This document shows positions 16,883 to 26,564 of a DNA stretch of 64,000 nt, piece after piece (positions within the stretch are counted from its first letter, which is position 1; each line of letters starts with the position of its first letter). Position numbers and translations under genes: made by a program. Location of the stretch: positions 20,911-84,910 of the forward strand of contig NZ_JAHKQO010000028.1 of NCBI RefSeq assembly GCF_018861065.1, read 5' to 3'. Source of the stretch: Paraglaciecola arctica (GTDB lineage Bacteria; Pseudomonadota; Gammaproteobacteria; Enterobacterales; Alteromonadaceae). Under the pieces are notes generated by a model. That model was not told where the DNA came from. It saw only the letters and a program-made list of their open reading frames with translations, and ran no database searches.

Positions 16883-17439
16883 TTGTCAGAGTGTTTGTCG
16901 TCTAACAGCTTTTTCAAGATTTTTTCTATATTCTGAACACTTTCTGTCAGGGCATGTAAATCATTCGTAGCCAAGTCATTAGTTGCAGCCTCAGGTTTCT
17001 CAATTTCAATACTTTGATTACCAGTTAAACGATCTTTTTGTTTTAATATCGTTTCTCTGAAAGCTTTTGCGTCGTTGATACCAATTAACGATACTAAGGC
17101 TCCTTCGGATGATTGCCCTGCAGTTTCAAAACTTAGTTGATAAAGACCAAAGAAGCGCATTACAGGTCCTTGACTTAGCGCGATATCGGTAATTTTCTCA
17201 AGCGGGATAGACTTTTCAACAACAAATATGATGCCGCGTTTCACTACCAATTTTCGTTCTAATAACGTAGCTGACATTGCGTTGAGTATTTTTTTGGAAA
17301 CCAACCAAGCAATCATCGCAACTAAGGGGCTTAGAAGAATTCCCGCTACGGTAATGAAACTAATAAACACCCAAATTACTGTCCAATAATTTCGAACCTT
17401 AGGGTTGAAGGTCGCTTGTGCAATACAGTTATTTTCCAT
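16879..17439 (-). CDS. PH-domain (bPH2/YdbS-like) membrane protein
   Basis: A 186-aa protein with two adjacent membrane helices (about 19-52). A bacterial pleckstrin-homology-like domain follows (about 55-135), with RKLVVKRGIIFVVEKSIPLEKITDIALSQGP and MRFFGLYQLSFETAGQ. The C-terminal tail is charged and predicted helical. The ATG follows GAGGAC. The gene ends overlapping the convergent GntR stop by 4 nt. It is the third gene of a minus-strand cluster with the acyltransferase and PspB-like genes. Function unknown; the family is membrane-associated. Confidence 0.8.
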   Translation of the reverse strand: MENNCIAQATFNPKVRNYWTVIWVFISFITVAGILLSPLVAMIAWLVSKKILNAMSATLLERKLVVKRGIIFVVEKSIPLEKITDIALSQGPVMRFFGLYQLSFETAGQSSEGALVSLIGINDAKAFRETILKQKDRLTGNQSIEIEKPEAATNDLATNDLHALTESVQNIEKILKKLLDDKHSDN

Positions 17440-17487
17440 TTTTTGTCCTCAAAGGCCGATTTTAATTACCCAAAGCATGACTAAATA

Positions 17488-17754
17488 TTACCGAAGGTTA
17501 TGTAAATTTTCATTAAGTTGGTATTTTCTATCAGTGACTATCGCTTCTAGGGTTTCAATTCTATCATTTTGGTATTTGACATGCCGAGCCACTACTTTTT
17601 CTATCACTGTGTTTAAATCAGAATTTTTAGCTTTTAACGCTTCAAGTTCTATTTCTTTTAACTTTCGTTTGTTAATGATCATGGTGCTTGATATCACTAA
17701 AATTGTGATCAACACCGCGGCAATACTCAAAAATAACCATAGGTTAATAATCAT
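17488..17754 (-). CDS. Small PspB-like membrane protein
   Basis: An 88-aa protein with one N-terminal membrane helix (LWLFLSIAAVLITILVISS) and a charged coiled-coil tail ending NDRIETLEAIVTDRKYQL. Size and layout resemble PspB, the phage-shock membrane component, and especially the RIETLE-IVTD tail. No pspA or pspC is nearby. Its ATG overlaps the acyltransferase stop by 4 nt (ATGA), so the two are translationally coupled. Confidence 0.65.
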   Translation of the reverse strand: MIINLWLFLSIAAVLITILVISSTMIINKRKLKEIELEALKAKNSDLNTVIEKVVARHVKYQNDRIETLEAIVTDRKYQLNENLHNLR

Positions 17755-18980
17755 AGTGTGGTCGTCCTATATTGTTGCTTACTGAATTTAAAAAGGATGC
17801 GAGGCTTACGTTTTCCATTTAAGACAGCACCTAAGAAGGTCGAGCGCACTAAACCATCGTAAATCAATATGGATACGAAAATGGTTATTGCTGATATGCA
17901 TAAAAGTTTAATTAACCAATAACTGGGGAGTTCTGCGAAGGCTATCTGTAACCATATTACTAGTGGCAAATGAATGAGATAGAGCCAATAGGAAGAGTCA
18001 GAAATATAACGCACAAACTGACTTGGCCGTGTGAATATTCGCTTGCATAATCCAAGAGTGAGAGATACGAGAGTCCACATCATAATGGCATAATTCACAA
18101 CGAAACATATTTTAAGCCAAATATACTGAGGATGACCCCGACTTGTCTCAAAGCCTGACAATGTGATCGTAATCGCGACAGCAACAATACACAGTATAAA
18201 TTTGCTCCAGCCTAAACTAACAAATCCATTAATTAGCGACGATTGTCGTTGTAATAACCAACCAAATAGAAAAAATACGCAATACAATAAGGTAACCGGA
18301 ATATCCGGTATGAGAGATTTATCAGGTGTGTCTATGCCCCAATGATCCATAAACCAAAGTGAAGCGGCTGTAGGAACACAAAGCACTAGAATAGCAAACC
18401 GTGAATGGCACAACCAATTAATAGCGTAGTCTATTAGAGGTGTTATTTTAGCCTTAGTGGGTGCGTGCAACCCAATTAAGTAATGGAGTAATAATGTCAT
18501 GACGCAAACCAGCAATAAGTAATACAAAAACCACAAATGGGTGCCTATTAAAAATTCATTGGGTAGTTGCCCTAAGCGTTTTAGGCCTTCCAATAGCGCG
18601 TTTCCAATGTGTACCTCTCCACGCATACTTTCGGCTCCCATAATCCAGCCTGATACCAGTAAAGGTCTTAATAAGAACCAACCGATAACCAATGGGACAC
18701 CTACTCTCAACAAACGTGATTTAAGAAATCCACCCAACCCTAATTTTTGGAACGTCATATGACTAAAAAATCCGGCCACTAGAAAAAATAACGCCATTCT
18801 GAAGGAATGACTAACCAACATAAATAATGGCACCCTCTCATTGGTGGAAATGTCCATCACTGCCCATCCAATAAAAATAGGCATAAAAGAGAGGCTGGCA
18901 TGAAAAACTATGCCCAGTATCAATGCGAAACTTCTGGCCGCATCTAGGTAATCGAGCCTAGTGTTATTGTGTTCTCGCAT
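17751..18980 (-). CDS. Acyltransferase family 3 membrane protein (MdoC-like)
   Basis: A 409-aa polytopic membrane protein with about ten helices. It carries acyltransferase-3 landmarks: RLDYLDAARSFALILGIVFHASL near the N-terminus and the late SSYWLYLIHLPLVIWLQ. Family members transfer acyl or succinyl groups to periplasmic glycans or lipids; OpgC/MdoC is a near relative. I prefer the ATG at 18980, 8 nt from GGAG, over one two codons upstream that is only 2 nt from it. It heads a coupled cluster with the PspB-like and PH-domain genes. Confidence 0.85.
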   Translation of the reverse strand: MREHNNTRLDYLDAARSFALILGIVFHASLSFMPIFIGWAVMDISTNERVPLFMLVSHSFRMALFFLVAGFFSHMTFQKLGLGGFLKSRLLRVGVPLVIGWFLLRPLLVSGWIMGAESMRGEVHIGNALLEGLKRLGQLPNEFLIGTHLWFLYYLLLVCVMTLLLHYLIGLHAPTKAKITPLIDYAINWLCHSRFAILVLCVPTAASLWFMDHWGIDTPDKSLIPDIPVTLLYCVFFLFGWLLQRQSSLINGFVSLGWSKFILCIVAVAITITLSGFETSRGHPQYIWLKICFVVNYAIMMWTLVSLTLGLCKRIFTRPSQFVRYISDSSYWLYLIHLPLVIWLQIAFAELPSYWLIKLLCISAITIFVSILIYDGLVRSTFLGAVLNGKRKPRILFKFSKQQYRTTTL

Positions 18981-19062
18981 ATTCATGCTCCATTTTAAAA
19001 AAAAGGTAAGTGAACATTGATTTGTTTTTTCAAACCAATGTTGATTGCTGTGCTGGCTTTAG

Positions 19063-19689
19063 TTAATAAAAACTGACTTCGTCAACCGCAAAATCAAACT
19101 GTGCTTTCCTTAAATCGAAGGCTACGATGCTGACGCCGTTAATCGTTTTAGTATTCAGTGCAGTTTGCTCTGACCAGGCACGTTTCATAGTGTTAAAGGG
19201 GACCTTTATTTCATGAAATTTTCCATCAGGGACGACAGACAGTTGTGCTGTGTGATAGTCAAAATTGGTCACTTCAACACTATTGGCGGACACTGATAAA
19301 TTCCCTGCGTTGACTTTAACCATAAGCCGAATACCTGAAAATTCACTGGCATCCATAGGTTGGCCTTTTGGGTCAAGAAGTAAAACTGAACTTGCCCATC
19401 CAGGCTGTCCTCTTGCGGGTTCAATTTTCCCTTTCAGATGCATGACACCTTCAGCAACGTTCAATTCAGCGGTGGTACTTCCGCCAGCTACAGTGTCATT
19501 AAAAAATTGTCGGGGAATGCCTAACGTGTTGTTGGTTGGATCATTAAAGTCATCAATTATGGCACTGGTTTGAGTGTTGCTAACTTCCGCGTTTAATGGT
19601 GATGTGAAACATAAGCTTGATAGGGTAACGACAGAAACCATGGCAAGATAGCTTCGTACTCTTGATACTGTTTTAGATTGGTTATTCAT
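19063..19689 (-). CDS. Exported CIA30-like (carbohydrate-binding-fold) protein
   Basis: A 208-aa protein with a signal peptide cleaved near LNA-EVS (residue 35). The rest matches the CIA30 pattern: IDDFNDPTNNTLG at the start, FSGIRLMVKVN in the middle, and a final AQFDFAVDEVSFY. This is a galactose-binding-like jelly roll. Exported bacterial versions are of unknown function. The ATG follows GGAAGAGA. It sits 82 nt upstream of the acyltransferase cluster on the same strand and is divergent from the sigma factor gene. Confidence 0.75.
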   Translation of the reverse strand: MNNQSKTVSRVRSYLAMVSVVTLSSLCFTSPLNAEVSNTQTSAIIDDFNDPTNNTLGIPRQFFNDTVAGGSTTAELNVAEGVMHLKGKIEPARGQPGWASSVLLLDPKGQPMDASEFSGIRLMVKVNAGNLSVSANSVEVTNFDYHTAQLSVVPDGKFHEIKVPFNTMKRAWSEQTALNTKTINGVSIVAFDLRKAQFDFAVDEVSFY

Positions 19690-19906
19690 AAGATCTCTTC
19701 CAAAATTTAAAAGTTGCGCGTTATTCGCGTGTTGCTATAAATTGAACACAGCAATGCGGTGTCTATCATTAAGTGCCTCAACGAAACGAATAGGTGACAA
19801 AAAATTGAATTTAGTTATTGAAAATAAAAAAAATTGAGAAAAGCTGTCACCTTTACTAAAAAAACGGCACTTGTTAGTTTGCGGCGAAAAAATAAAAGTT
19901 ATTGAT

Positions 19907-21511
19907 ATGTTTAATAAGAAAAAAACTAAGGCGAGTAATGACGACACTTTTTTGGTGATGTCTTCATTGGGAGGCGATCGCGACGCATTTTGCGAAATTG
20001 TCAGTCGTTATCAAAATTTGTTGTGTTCTTTGGCTTATTCGTCGGTCGGCGATATAAAACAAAGTGAAGACATAGCTCAAGAAGTGTTCGTTGAAGCCTG
20101 GAAGAAACTCGATTCTTTGCTAGCGCCAGAAAAACTAAAGTCATGGTTGTGTGGTATTTTACGATTTAAGTTAAGTCATTACCGTCGTAAGGAAGAAAAG
20201 CAACCGTTACGCAATGCTGATGAAATAGACAACACCGACTTAACCGCTAATGACAGTGAAATGGAAGACGTTGCCATCCGAGAGCAACAGCAAGCTCTGC
20301 TTTGGAAAGCCCTTGATAAAATGGATGATATTTACAGAGAGCCACTTATTTTATTTTACAGAGAGCACAATTCTGTTGAGCATGTGGCTCGTGAATTAGA
20401 TTTATCTGAAGATACAGCCAAACAACGTTTGTCTAGAGGGCGCAAATTGTTGCAAAAGTCGATGATCAAATATGTGGAAGATGCACTAGTGAAGAGTAAA
20501 CCTGGCGCAGGATTTACCGCTGCTGTGCTGTTAAGCATCAGTGGTATCGCTCCTCCAGTCAAAGCCGCGGCCATAGGAGCTGGAGCCGTTAAAACAGGTT
20601 CATTATTCAATTTAGCCAGTGTTTTGGCATTTTTGGTGGCGTGGTCAGGAGTGATAAGTTCATTTTTTGGTTTAAAAGCGGTACTTGTGCAATCACGTAC
20701 ACAACGAGAACGGCAACAAGCAATAAAAATAGTGGTGTTATTTATGTTATTTGCCATTGTTTTTGTAGCTGGCATGCTGCTATTAAAACAACTGGCGTTA
20801 AGCACAAGTAGCGATGTTAGTGCTTTCACTATTGCTGCACAGCTACTGGCGCTGACTTTTGTAGCCAGTTATTTAGCCTTAGTCGATTATATGTTTAAGG
20901 CGATGCGCAGGCTGAGATTTCAAGAGCGTTTACTTTATCCTGAAGCTTTTCTTGGGCAAGTCGATCAAAAAAATGCCAAACAGCGTGAGTATAAAAGCCA
21001 ATTCACGCTACTTGGTATCCCTTTATTCCACTTTCAATTTACTAAGCCTGAAATGGGCGATAAACCGGCTTTTGGGTGGATTGCAGGTGGTAACATCGCT
21101 TACGGGCTACTTTTCGCTTGGGGTGGAGTAGCCATAGCACCGGTCAGTGTAGGGATCGTTTCTTTTGGTGTGATCAGTATTGGAGCCGTTGGTTTTGGCA
21201 TTTTAGGAATTGGTGTAGTAGGCATAGGAGTGATTGGTTTTGGAGTGTCAGCAATAGCCTATAAAGCCTATGCCTCACTCTCTGCTCTGGGTTGGGAAAG
21301 TGCATTTAGCAGTGGTTTTGCAACAGCCAAAGAGGCCGCTATAGGAGCCATTGCGCAGGCACCTCATGTCAATAACGACATGGCTGCTGAAGTCATTAAT
21401 TTGAGCGGATTGAGTCAAAATTACCTCTGGATTTTAGCTGTTATAGCGGCTCTAGTGATCATTCCCGCTGTATGGCATTCAATTAAAGTGCAGCAACGAA
21501 TGAAAAAGTAA
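19907..21511 (+). CDS. ECF sigma factor fused to a multi-pass membrane domain
   Basis: A 534-aa protein. Residues about 25-95 are sigma70 region 2 (FCEIVSRYQNLLCSLAY, SEDIAQEVFVEAWKKL), and about 125-185 are region 4 (YREPLILFYREHNSVEHVARELDLSEDTAKQRLSRGRKLL). The C-terminal 350 residues are membrane-bound: helices near 203-225, 233-258, 273-297, 305-328 and 505-525, plus a Gly-rich hydrophobic stretch (395-450) with repeated IGVVGIGVIGFGV-like units. Normally a separate anti-sigma controls an ECF factor; here the membrane part is in the same chain. ATG 19907 is chosen over an upstream in-frame TTG. The targets are unknown. Confidence 0.85.
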   Translation: MFNKKKTKASNDDTFLVMSSLGGDRDAFCEIVSRYQNLLCSLAYSSVGDIKQSEDIAQEVFVEAWKKLDSLLAPEKLKSWLCGILRFKLSHYRRKEEKQPLRNADEIDNTDLTANDSEMEDVAIREQQQALLWKALDKMDDIYREPLILFYREHNSVEHVARELDLSEDTAKQRLSRGRKLLQKSMIKYVEDALVKSKPGAGFTAAVLLSISGIAPPVKAAAIGAGAVKTGSLFNLASVLAFLVAWSGVISSFFGLKAVLVQSRTQRERQQAIKIVVLFMLFAIVFVAGMLLLKQLALSTSSDVSAFTIAAQLLALTFVASYLALVDYMFKAMRRLRFQERLLYPEAFLGQVDQKNAKQREYKSQFTLLGIPLFHFQFTKPEMGDKPAFGWIAGGNIAYGLLFAWGGVAIAPVSVGIVSFGVISIGAVGFGILGIGVVGIGVIGFGVSAIAYKAYASLSALGWESAFSSGFATAKEAAIGAIAQAPHVNNDMAAEVINLSGLSQNYLWILAVIAALVIIPAVWHSIKVQQRMKK

Positions 21512-21543
21512 AACGACTCAATGCATGTTAACTGTACAACAGC

Positions 21544-22782
21544 TTAATCGATAACCTCAAAAGTTAAACCTGAGTAGTTTTCTAAACGTTTAATCAATCG
21601 ATCGCCAAAGATACTGGCGGGTGTCCAGAACCCACCAGGTACACAGTCTTTGCTGATATCTTGTGCCAAACAGGCGGCGGCTTGAGCTAACATCTTGGCA
21701 GTTGAACCATAACCAGGATCTTGATCACCTGTGACTTTTACGCGGATTTCTTGACCACTATCGGTTTTACCGTAAAAACGTAAATCGTAAAATCCTTTTT
21801 CTTGAGCGTCTTGGCTTGGACCTTCACCCGGTTTTGGCAATATAAACTTCTCCATTGCCCATCGAGTAGGGGGAAGGACCGCTGCCATGGCAAAACCTCC
21901 TAGTCCCGCGCCGACAGTTGTTGCCATTGTGCCACCCACTATGCCTTTACCGGTTAACATCGCTTCGTTGTATTCAAAATGCTGGCTATACCCGCCCGCT
22001 ACCAACGCATTGCTTCGATGGACAATTCTAGTATTAATCACGGCCATAACGAAAGGCGCTACCCAACTATTAAAATCGCTGTCATATTGCGGGCGATTCA
22101 TACTGTTTTGACGCACTTTATTACCATGATCAGCGGGACAAATAGCGTAAGGATTAGCCAACAGTTTACGTAAGGAAGGGTTGGTTGCTACCTCCTTAAA
22201 TATATTGGTCATGCTGGCAACTGTGCCGCCTGAAGCGGCCCCTTTCATTTTTTTGACTCGCATTTTGATACTGCTGCAGCGTTCAGCAAATTTTTGTTGG
22301 GCATGTTGTTGTAAAAAATACACCCCCAAATCTGAGGGTAAAGAATCAAATCCACAACTATTAACAATTCGCGCGCCGCTTACTTTTGCTTGGCTTTCAT
22401 AGCGTTCTAACATTTTGGCTATCCACTGGACTTCACCGGTTAAATCACAATAATCTGTTCCTAATGCCACGCAAGTTTTTAGCAGCGGCTCGCCATAAAG
22501 TGCATAGGGTCCAACCGTAGATATAATCACCCGAGTTGAGCTACATAATAAGTTCAGACTAGCTTCGTCAGCCGCATCAGCAACTAACACATCAAGAGAT
22601 TCTGCGGCTGAACCCAAAGACTGTTTTAATGCCATTAGTTTGTTTTGGGAACGTCCAGCAATAGCCCATTTAATTTCACCATCAAGAGCAAATTGAGCCA
22701 ACATGTAGCGTGTCAATATTTGGCCTACGAAGCTGGTGGCTCCAAATATAACAATATCGAACTTAGGGGGTGTTTTTTTCAT
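21544..22782 (-). CDS. Saccharopine dehydrogenase-like / trans-acting enoyl reductase family protein
   Basis: A 412-aa protein with an N-terminal Rossmann fold (FDIVIFGATSFVGQILTRYML; GATSFVG motif) and the family segments WAIAGRSQNKL, ISTVGPYALYGEPLL, DYCDLTGEVQW and VNSCGFDSLPSDLG. These place it with the saccharopine dehydrogenase-like proteins, which include mycobacterial trans-acting enoyl reductases and a human membrane-associated homologue. The substrate is not known. Late hydrophobic segments (around 280-300) may associate with membrane. It converges with the sigma gene and is divergent from the DUF2855 gene. Confidence 0.85.
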   Translation of the reverse strand: MKKTPPKFDIVIFGATSFVGQILTRYMLAQFALDGEIKWAIAGRSQNKLMALKQSLGSAAESLDVLVADAADEASLNLLCSSTRVIISTVGPYALYGEPLLKTCVALGTDYCDLTGEVQWIAKMLERYESQAKVSGARIVNSCGFDSLPSDLGVYFLQQHAQQKFAERCSSIKMRVKKMKGAASGGTVASMTNIFKEVATNPSLRKLLANPYAICPADHGNKVRQNSMNRPQYDSDFNSWVAPFVMAVINTRIVHRSNALVAGGYSQHFEYNEAMLTGKGIVGGTMATTVGAGLGGFAMAAVLPPTRWAMEKFILPKPGEGPSQDAQEKGFYDLRFYGKTDSGQEIRVKVTGDQDPGYGSTAKMLAQAAACLAQDISKDCVPGGFWTPASIFGDRLIKRLENYSGLTFEVID

Positions 22783-22906
22783 GTTGCTTTGCCTCTGAGC
22801 TAATCATCTTGGTTTATTTTATAGCATTCAAAATCATGATGCCGAAATGCCGTTTCAAAAACTTATACTCAATCTATCAAATTAAATTCACTTTAGGGCA
22901 AAACAA

Positions 22907-24019
22907 ATGAGCGAAGTACATAAGGTTACCGAAATTTGGATTGAAAAATCCAATGTGTCCCATACTAAAATCGTTGAGAAAACCATAGATAGTACGCACT
23001 TATCGGCAGACCAAGTATTACTAAAAATCGATACTTTGGGGTTTTCGGCGAATAACGTGACCTATTCAGTGTTTGGCGACAAAATGGGGTATTGGGGCTT
23101 TTTTCCAGCTGATGAGACGTGGGGAATTGTACCAATGTGGGGTTTTGCAACTGTGCTTGAGTCAAATCATGCAGATGTCAATGTGGGCGAGAAAGTATTT
23201 GGTTATTTGCCAATGGCAAGCCATTTAGTGATTACTGCTGGGAAAGCCTCGGATTTACATTTTTATGATATCAGTGAAGAACGTAAGAGTATTTCACCTG
23301 TATATGACAACTATGTGCGCTGTGCCAGCGATCCTGGCTATCAAGCTGAGCGAGAAGCATGGCAACTCAATTATCGCCCATTGTTTATGACATCTTTTGT
23401 GTTAGATGATTTTGTTGGTGAAGGATTAGTGGCTGCAGAGCAACCCGTAAAACAAGTCATATTAACCAGTGCCTCTAGTAAAACTGCTTATGGCGCAGCT
23501 CATTTGTTAATGAAACATAAAGCCGAGCGCGGGTTAGATTATCAGGTCGTTGGCCTAACCTCTGCGGGGAACAAAGAGTTTACCCAAGGTTTAGACTGTT
23601 ATGACCAAGTGTTTAGTTATGACGAGATCACAGAGTTTGACGCAGCTGACAAGAGTTGGGTGTTGGATTTCGCTGGTAACAAAAGTCTTCTGTTGAATTT
23701 ACAAAAACAATTTGCTGATAATCTTGATAAATTAATCCTCATTGGTTCAACAGATGTAGACGCGCAGCAGGATAAGCCAGATGGCCATTTAGACAGCGAG
23801 TTTTTCTTTGCGCCTAGCCAAGTGAAAAAACGCACCGCTGAATGGGGACACGCAGGTTTTGCTGAGCGTTATGCCAAAGCTTGGCAAAGTTTTGCGGTGC
23901 ATATGAATAATAAAGTCAGTGTTGCCGAATATAAAGGCGCTAAAGCGATTGAAGCGCTTTATCATACTGGTCTTGAGAATAAGCTAAACAACTTGGAAAT
24001 TAACGTACTAGAATTTTAA
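22907..24019 (+). CDS. DUF2855 family protein
   Basis: A 370-aa cytoplasmic protein. The N-terminal region (VLLKIDTLGFSANNVTYSVFGDKMGYWGFFP) is a GroES-like fold reminiscent of medium-chain dehydrogenases. The middle contains a nucleotide-binding-like stretch (VILTSASSKTAYGAAHLL). This is the pattern of DUF2855, whose biochemical role is not established; a quinone-oxidoreductase-like activity is plausible. The gene is monocistronic and divergent from the saccharopine dehydrogenase-like gene. Confidence 0.8.
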   Translation: MSEVHKVTEIWIEKSNVSHTKIVEKTIDSTHLSADQVLLKIDTLGFSANNVTYSVFGDKMGYWGFFPADETWGIVPMWGFATVLESNHADVNVGEKVFGYLPMASHLVITAGKASDLHFYDISEERKSISPVYDNYVRCASDPGYQAEREAWQLNYRPLFMTSFVLDDFVGEGLVAAEQPVKQVILTSASSKTAYGAAHLLMKHKAERGLDYQVVGLTSAGNKEFTQGLDCYDQVFSYDEITEFDAADKSWVLDFAGNKSLLLNLQKQFADNLDKLILIGSTDVDAQQDKPDGHLDSEFFFAPSQVKKRTAEWGHAGFAERYAKAWQSFAVHMNNKVSVAEYKGAKAIEALYHTGLENKLNNLEINVLEF

Positions 24020-24102
24020 CTTAGCCTAAATTTGAGCGGTTTTTACAGGAGATGCAAAGACCGCTCGTAGTGATCCGACAACTTGGGGAAGTCACTGCTT
24101 CA

Positions 24103-24582
24103 TTAACTGCGCGGTATTGTTACGCTATCAGCCACAATTTCGTAAACGGCTCCGGGTTTAACTAGGTCAGATTCACTGTTTAAATCAGCCTTAAAATGCG
24201 CGGCTTGTTCAGGACTTATTTCTTTTTGAACTAATTCGCCAGCCAGTGTAACCGTTTTACCGCTACTGTCTGTTGGGATAAAAAAACCATAATCGCGAAA
24301 AGAGACCCTTAAAATATGCTGGTCTTGTTGTGCGATAAAAAAGCAACCTTTCTTTTGACACACTTTGGCAATTCTGGCTTCTACTTGAAAAGGTTTAGCT
24401 AAGTGAGAAGAAGACTCTATTGTGAGGTCTTGCATACTCAATTTGGGCAGTGACTTGTCTAGTGCAACACCAAAGGTTTCGGTTTCGGCGTTTTGAGTAA
24501 CAGGCTCTGACAACCTGACTACTTTTGCAGAAATGCTAAATGTAAAAATTAAGCCGATTAATATACTAAGGGTTGGTTTCAT
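24103..24582 (-). CDS. Exported DUF4920 protein
   Basis: A 159-aa protein with an N-terminal signal peptide (MKPTLSILIGLIFTFSISA). The DUF4920-type core has VEARIAKVCQKKGCFFIAQ, with two Cys around KKG, and ends with an AVYEIVADSVT strand. The family is a small beta-barrel resembling OB folds, often periplasmic; the Cys pair could bind a metal or form a disulfide. The ATG at 24582 is preceded by AAGGAG; an upstream in-frame ATG is not. It is convergent with the DUF2855 gene. Confidence 0.75.
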   Translation of the reverse strand: MKPTLSILIGLIFTFSISAKVVRLSEPVTQNAETETFGVALDKSLPKLSMQDLTIESSSHLAKPFQVEARIAKVCQKKGCFFIAQQDQHILRVSFRDYGFFIPTDSSGKTVTLAGELVQKEISPEQAAHFKADLNSESDLVKPGAVYEIVADSVTIPRS

Positions 24583-24887
24583 CTGTTTCTCCTTGATGCT
24601 GTTATTACTCATGATAAAAGTTCTACTGATTTAAATCTACCAATCTCGAAATAAGCATTTAGCTACTATCGACCAAAGGCAAAGTAACATCAATATAACC
24701 CATGACTGGCAAACTTTTGCCTTAGCATTATCCTCTTATTAGGAATGCCATCGAGAAAGTGTCTTGTAAAAGGCGCTAACTGCTGGAGAGTCAACTACTA
24801 CAAATAACTAACAGCAGTTGTGGCGTACAAGTTGCTAATCAATGTGTTAGTCGCTGTTAATCATTACATTTTTTGCAGGTAGTGCTC

Positions 24888-25511
24888 ATGGAAATTTCTA
24901 ATAACCCTTTGTCTTTATTTAATTATATAGGTGACAACAATACGCAAGCTGATGATGTGCTCGACAAACTTGCACAAGGTAACATAGCTGACGTGGCTGG
25001 CGGGTTTGAGGTTCTCGAAAGTGGCTTGAGTCGCGGAGATTTTGAAGAAACCCTAGAGCTATTGGAAAATGGTGAAATCGATATTGATCTCAATATTATT
25101 GAAAACTATCAACAATTTAACCAACAAAAATTAGATAGAGAAATTGCTCAGTTAGCAGAGAAATTTGATCTCAGCTCTGAAATAGTCGTGAGTATACAAA
25201 ATGGCGAATTGTTGGTAGAGGGTGATTCTGAAAATGCCAAAGCCTTGCAGCAATATTTTGATAAAGACAGCCGACTTAATGCGCTAGTTCAACAAACGGC
25301 AAAATTGTCACAGTTTGTGGAATGGGGCCAAGCAAAAGAACAAGCTGCGGTTTACCAAGAACAGGATATGCCCGAAGAACAACTGCTAGATTTTTTAACC
25401 GATGCTCGATTGGTTGTGACTCAAGGAAATGAGTTTTATATGTCCGACAAAGGGTCGGCGTTTTATTCACAGGGGCATACACAATTTTTAGTTGATAAGA
25501 TTGAGGAATAA
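24888..25511 (+). CDS. Hypothetical acidic protein
   Basis: A 207-aa acidic, soluble protein (MEISNNPLSLFNY...) without signal peptide or membrane segment. It is rich in Glu, Asp and Gln and contains GGFEVLESGLSRGDFEETLELLENGEIDID. I do not recognise a family. The ATG at 24888 follows GCAGGT. It stands alone upstream of fdhD. Codon use resembles its neighbours, so I believe it is expressed. Confidence 0.6.
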   Translation: MEISNNPLSLFNYIGDNNTQADDVLDKLAQGNIADVAGGFEVLESGLSRGDFEETLELLENGEIDIDLNIIENYQQFNQQKLDREIAQLAEKFDLSSEIVVSIQNGELLVEGDSENAKALQQYFDKDSRLNALVQQTAKLSQFVEWGQAKEQAAVYQEQDMPEEQLLDFLTDARLVVTQGNEFYMSDKGSAFYSQGHTQFLVDKIEE

Positions 25512-25604
25512 CTTCATATTCGGTTACTCCGTCTCCGCTATCCCTTGTCTGAATATTTTTTATAATACACGTCTTTACCCTTGCTCTTGGCTAAGGTAGC
25601 TTAG

Positions 25605-26543
25605 GTGTTAATATTCCTTATTAAAGTTTATTTTTTGCAAACTATTAAGCCATATTCGGTCGTTAATATAGGTGCTTCAAGCGAGCGAGTTTCTAATACA
25701 CAAAGGTTTGAGTGTGAAGATCTCGTGGTAGTCGAAGAGCCGTTAGAAATTTGGTTTTCTGGTTATTCACGGTCATCGTCTGGCTCACATTCAAAAACTT
25801 CGCCCAAGTTGCTTTTTACGACTATGCGTACTCCAGGTGACGATATAAATTTGGTGAAAGGGTGGTTGTATTCCAGTGGTGCGATTCAAGATTTCAGTAA
25901 AATAGAATCGATTACCCACACAGGATCTGGTCGACTGAAATCTCAGGCAACTAATCGCGTGCAAATTAATTTGGCGGCTGAGGCACATATCGATCTGTCT
26001 GATTACCAACGTGCAGAAGTGATGAACTCGGCTTGTGGTGTGTGTGGTCAACAGAGCATTGAAAATATACTGGATAAACTGCCTCAGACATCAGCTACTG
26101 ATATTCCATTACCATTATTACCCGTTAGCGCTGTAGGTCTGTTGACACAACAGTTAAGAGACAAACAGGTTTTGTTCGAGCAAACCGGAGGTAATCATGG
26201 CGCCGGGTTATTTAACCAAGAAATACAATTAGTAGACGTGCGTGAAGACGTAGGCAGACATAATGCTTTCGACAAATTGATAGGTGCCAATTTACATAGA
26301 AAGGCAACAGGTCGTCACGAGATTGAATCGGTTTTGGGAGTGGTATTGAGTTCTAGAGCTAGTTTCGATTTAGTACAAAAAGCTGCCATGGTGAACATTC
26401 GTTATATTATTGCTTTGGGAGCCCCGTCTAGCTTAGCGATAGATTTAGCCAAGGATTGTGATATTTGCTTACTGGGTTTTGTGAAAACGTCTGATGCGAA
26501 AATTAAGTTTAACGTATATTCAAGCCCACATATGTTGGCTTGA
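25605..26543 (+). CDS. fdhD: Formate dehydrogenase accessory sulfurtransferase FdhD
   Basis: A 312-aa protein. FdhD moves sulfur from IscS to the molybdenum cofactor of formate dehydrogenases and is needed for their activity. The diagnostic Cys pair is C144-x-x-C147 (SACGVCGQQS). Also present are EEPLEIW near 44, TPGDDINLVKGWLYSSG near 76 and VREDVGRHNAFDKLIG near 208. It starts at GTG 25605, with AAGGT 7 nt upstream. No formate dehydrogenase gene is in the window, so its client is elsewhere. Confidence 0.92.
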   Translation: MLIFLIKVYFLQTIKPYSVVNIGASSERVSNTQRFECEDLVVVEEPLEIWFSGYSRSSSGSHSKTSPKLLFTTMRTPGDDINLVKGWLYSSGAIQDFSKIESITHTGSGRLKSQATNRVQINLAAEAHIDLSDYQRAEVMNSACGVCGQQSIENILDKLPQTSATDIPLPLLPVSAVGLLTQQLRDKQVLFEQTGGNHGAGLFNQEIQLVDVREDVGRHNAFDKLIGANLHRKATGRHEIESVLGVVLSSRASFDLVQKAAMVNIRYIIALGAPSSLAIDLAKDCDICLLGFVKTSDAKIKFNVYSSPHMLA

Positions 26544-26564
26544 ATAACAGTAGGTTAAGTTGAT

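Noticed and set aside
24034..24066. GAGCGGT/ACCGCTC hairpin after the DUF2855 gene as a terminator
   Set aside because: Seven-base stem with a long loop and no T-run on the plus strand; too weak.
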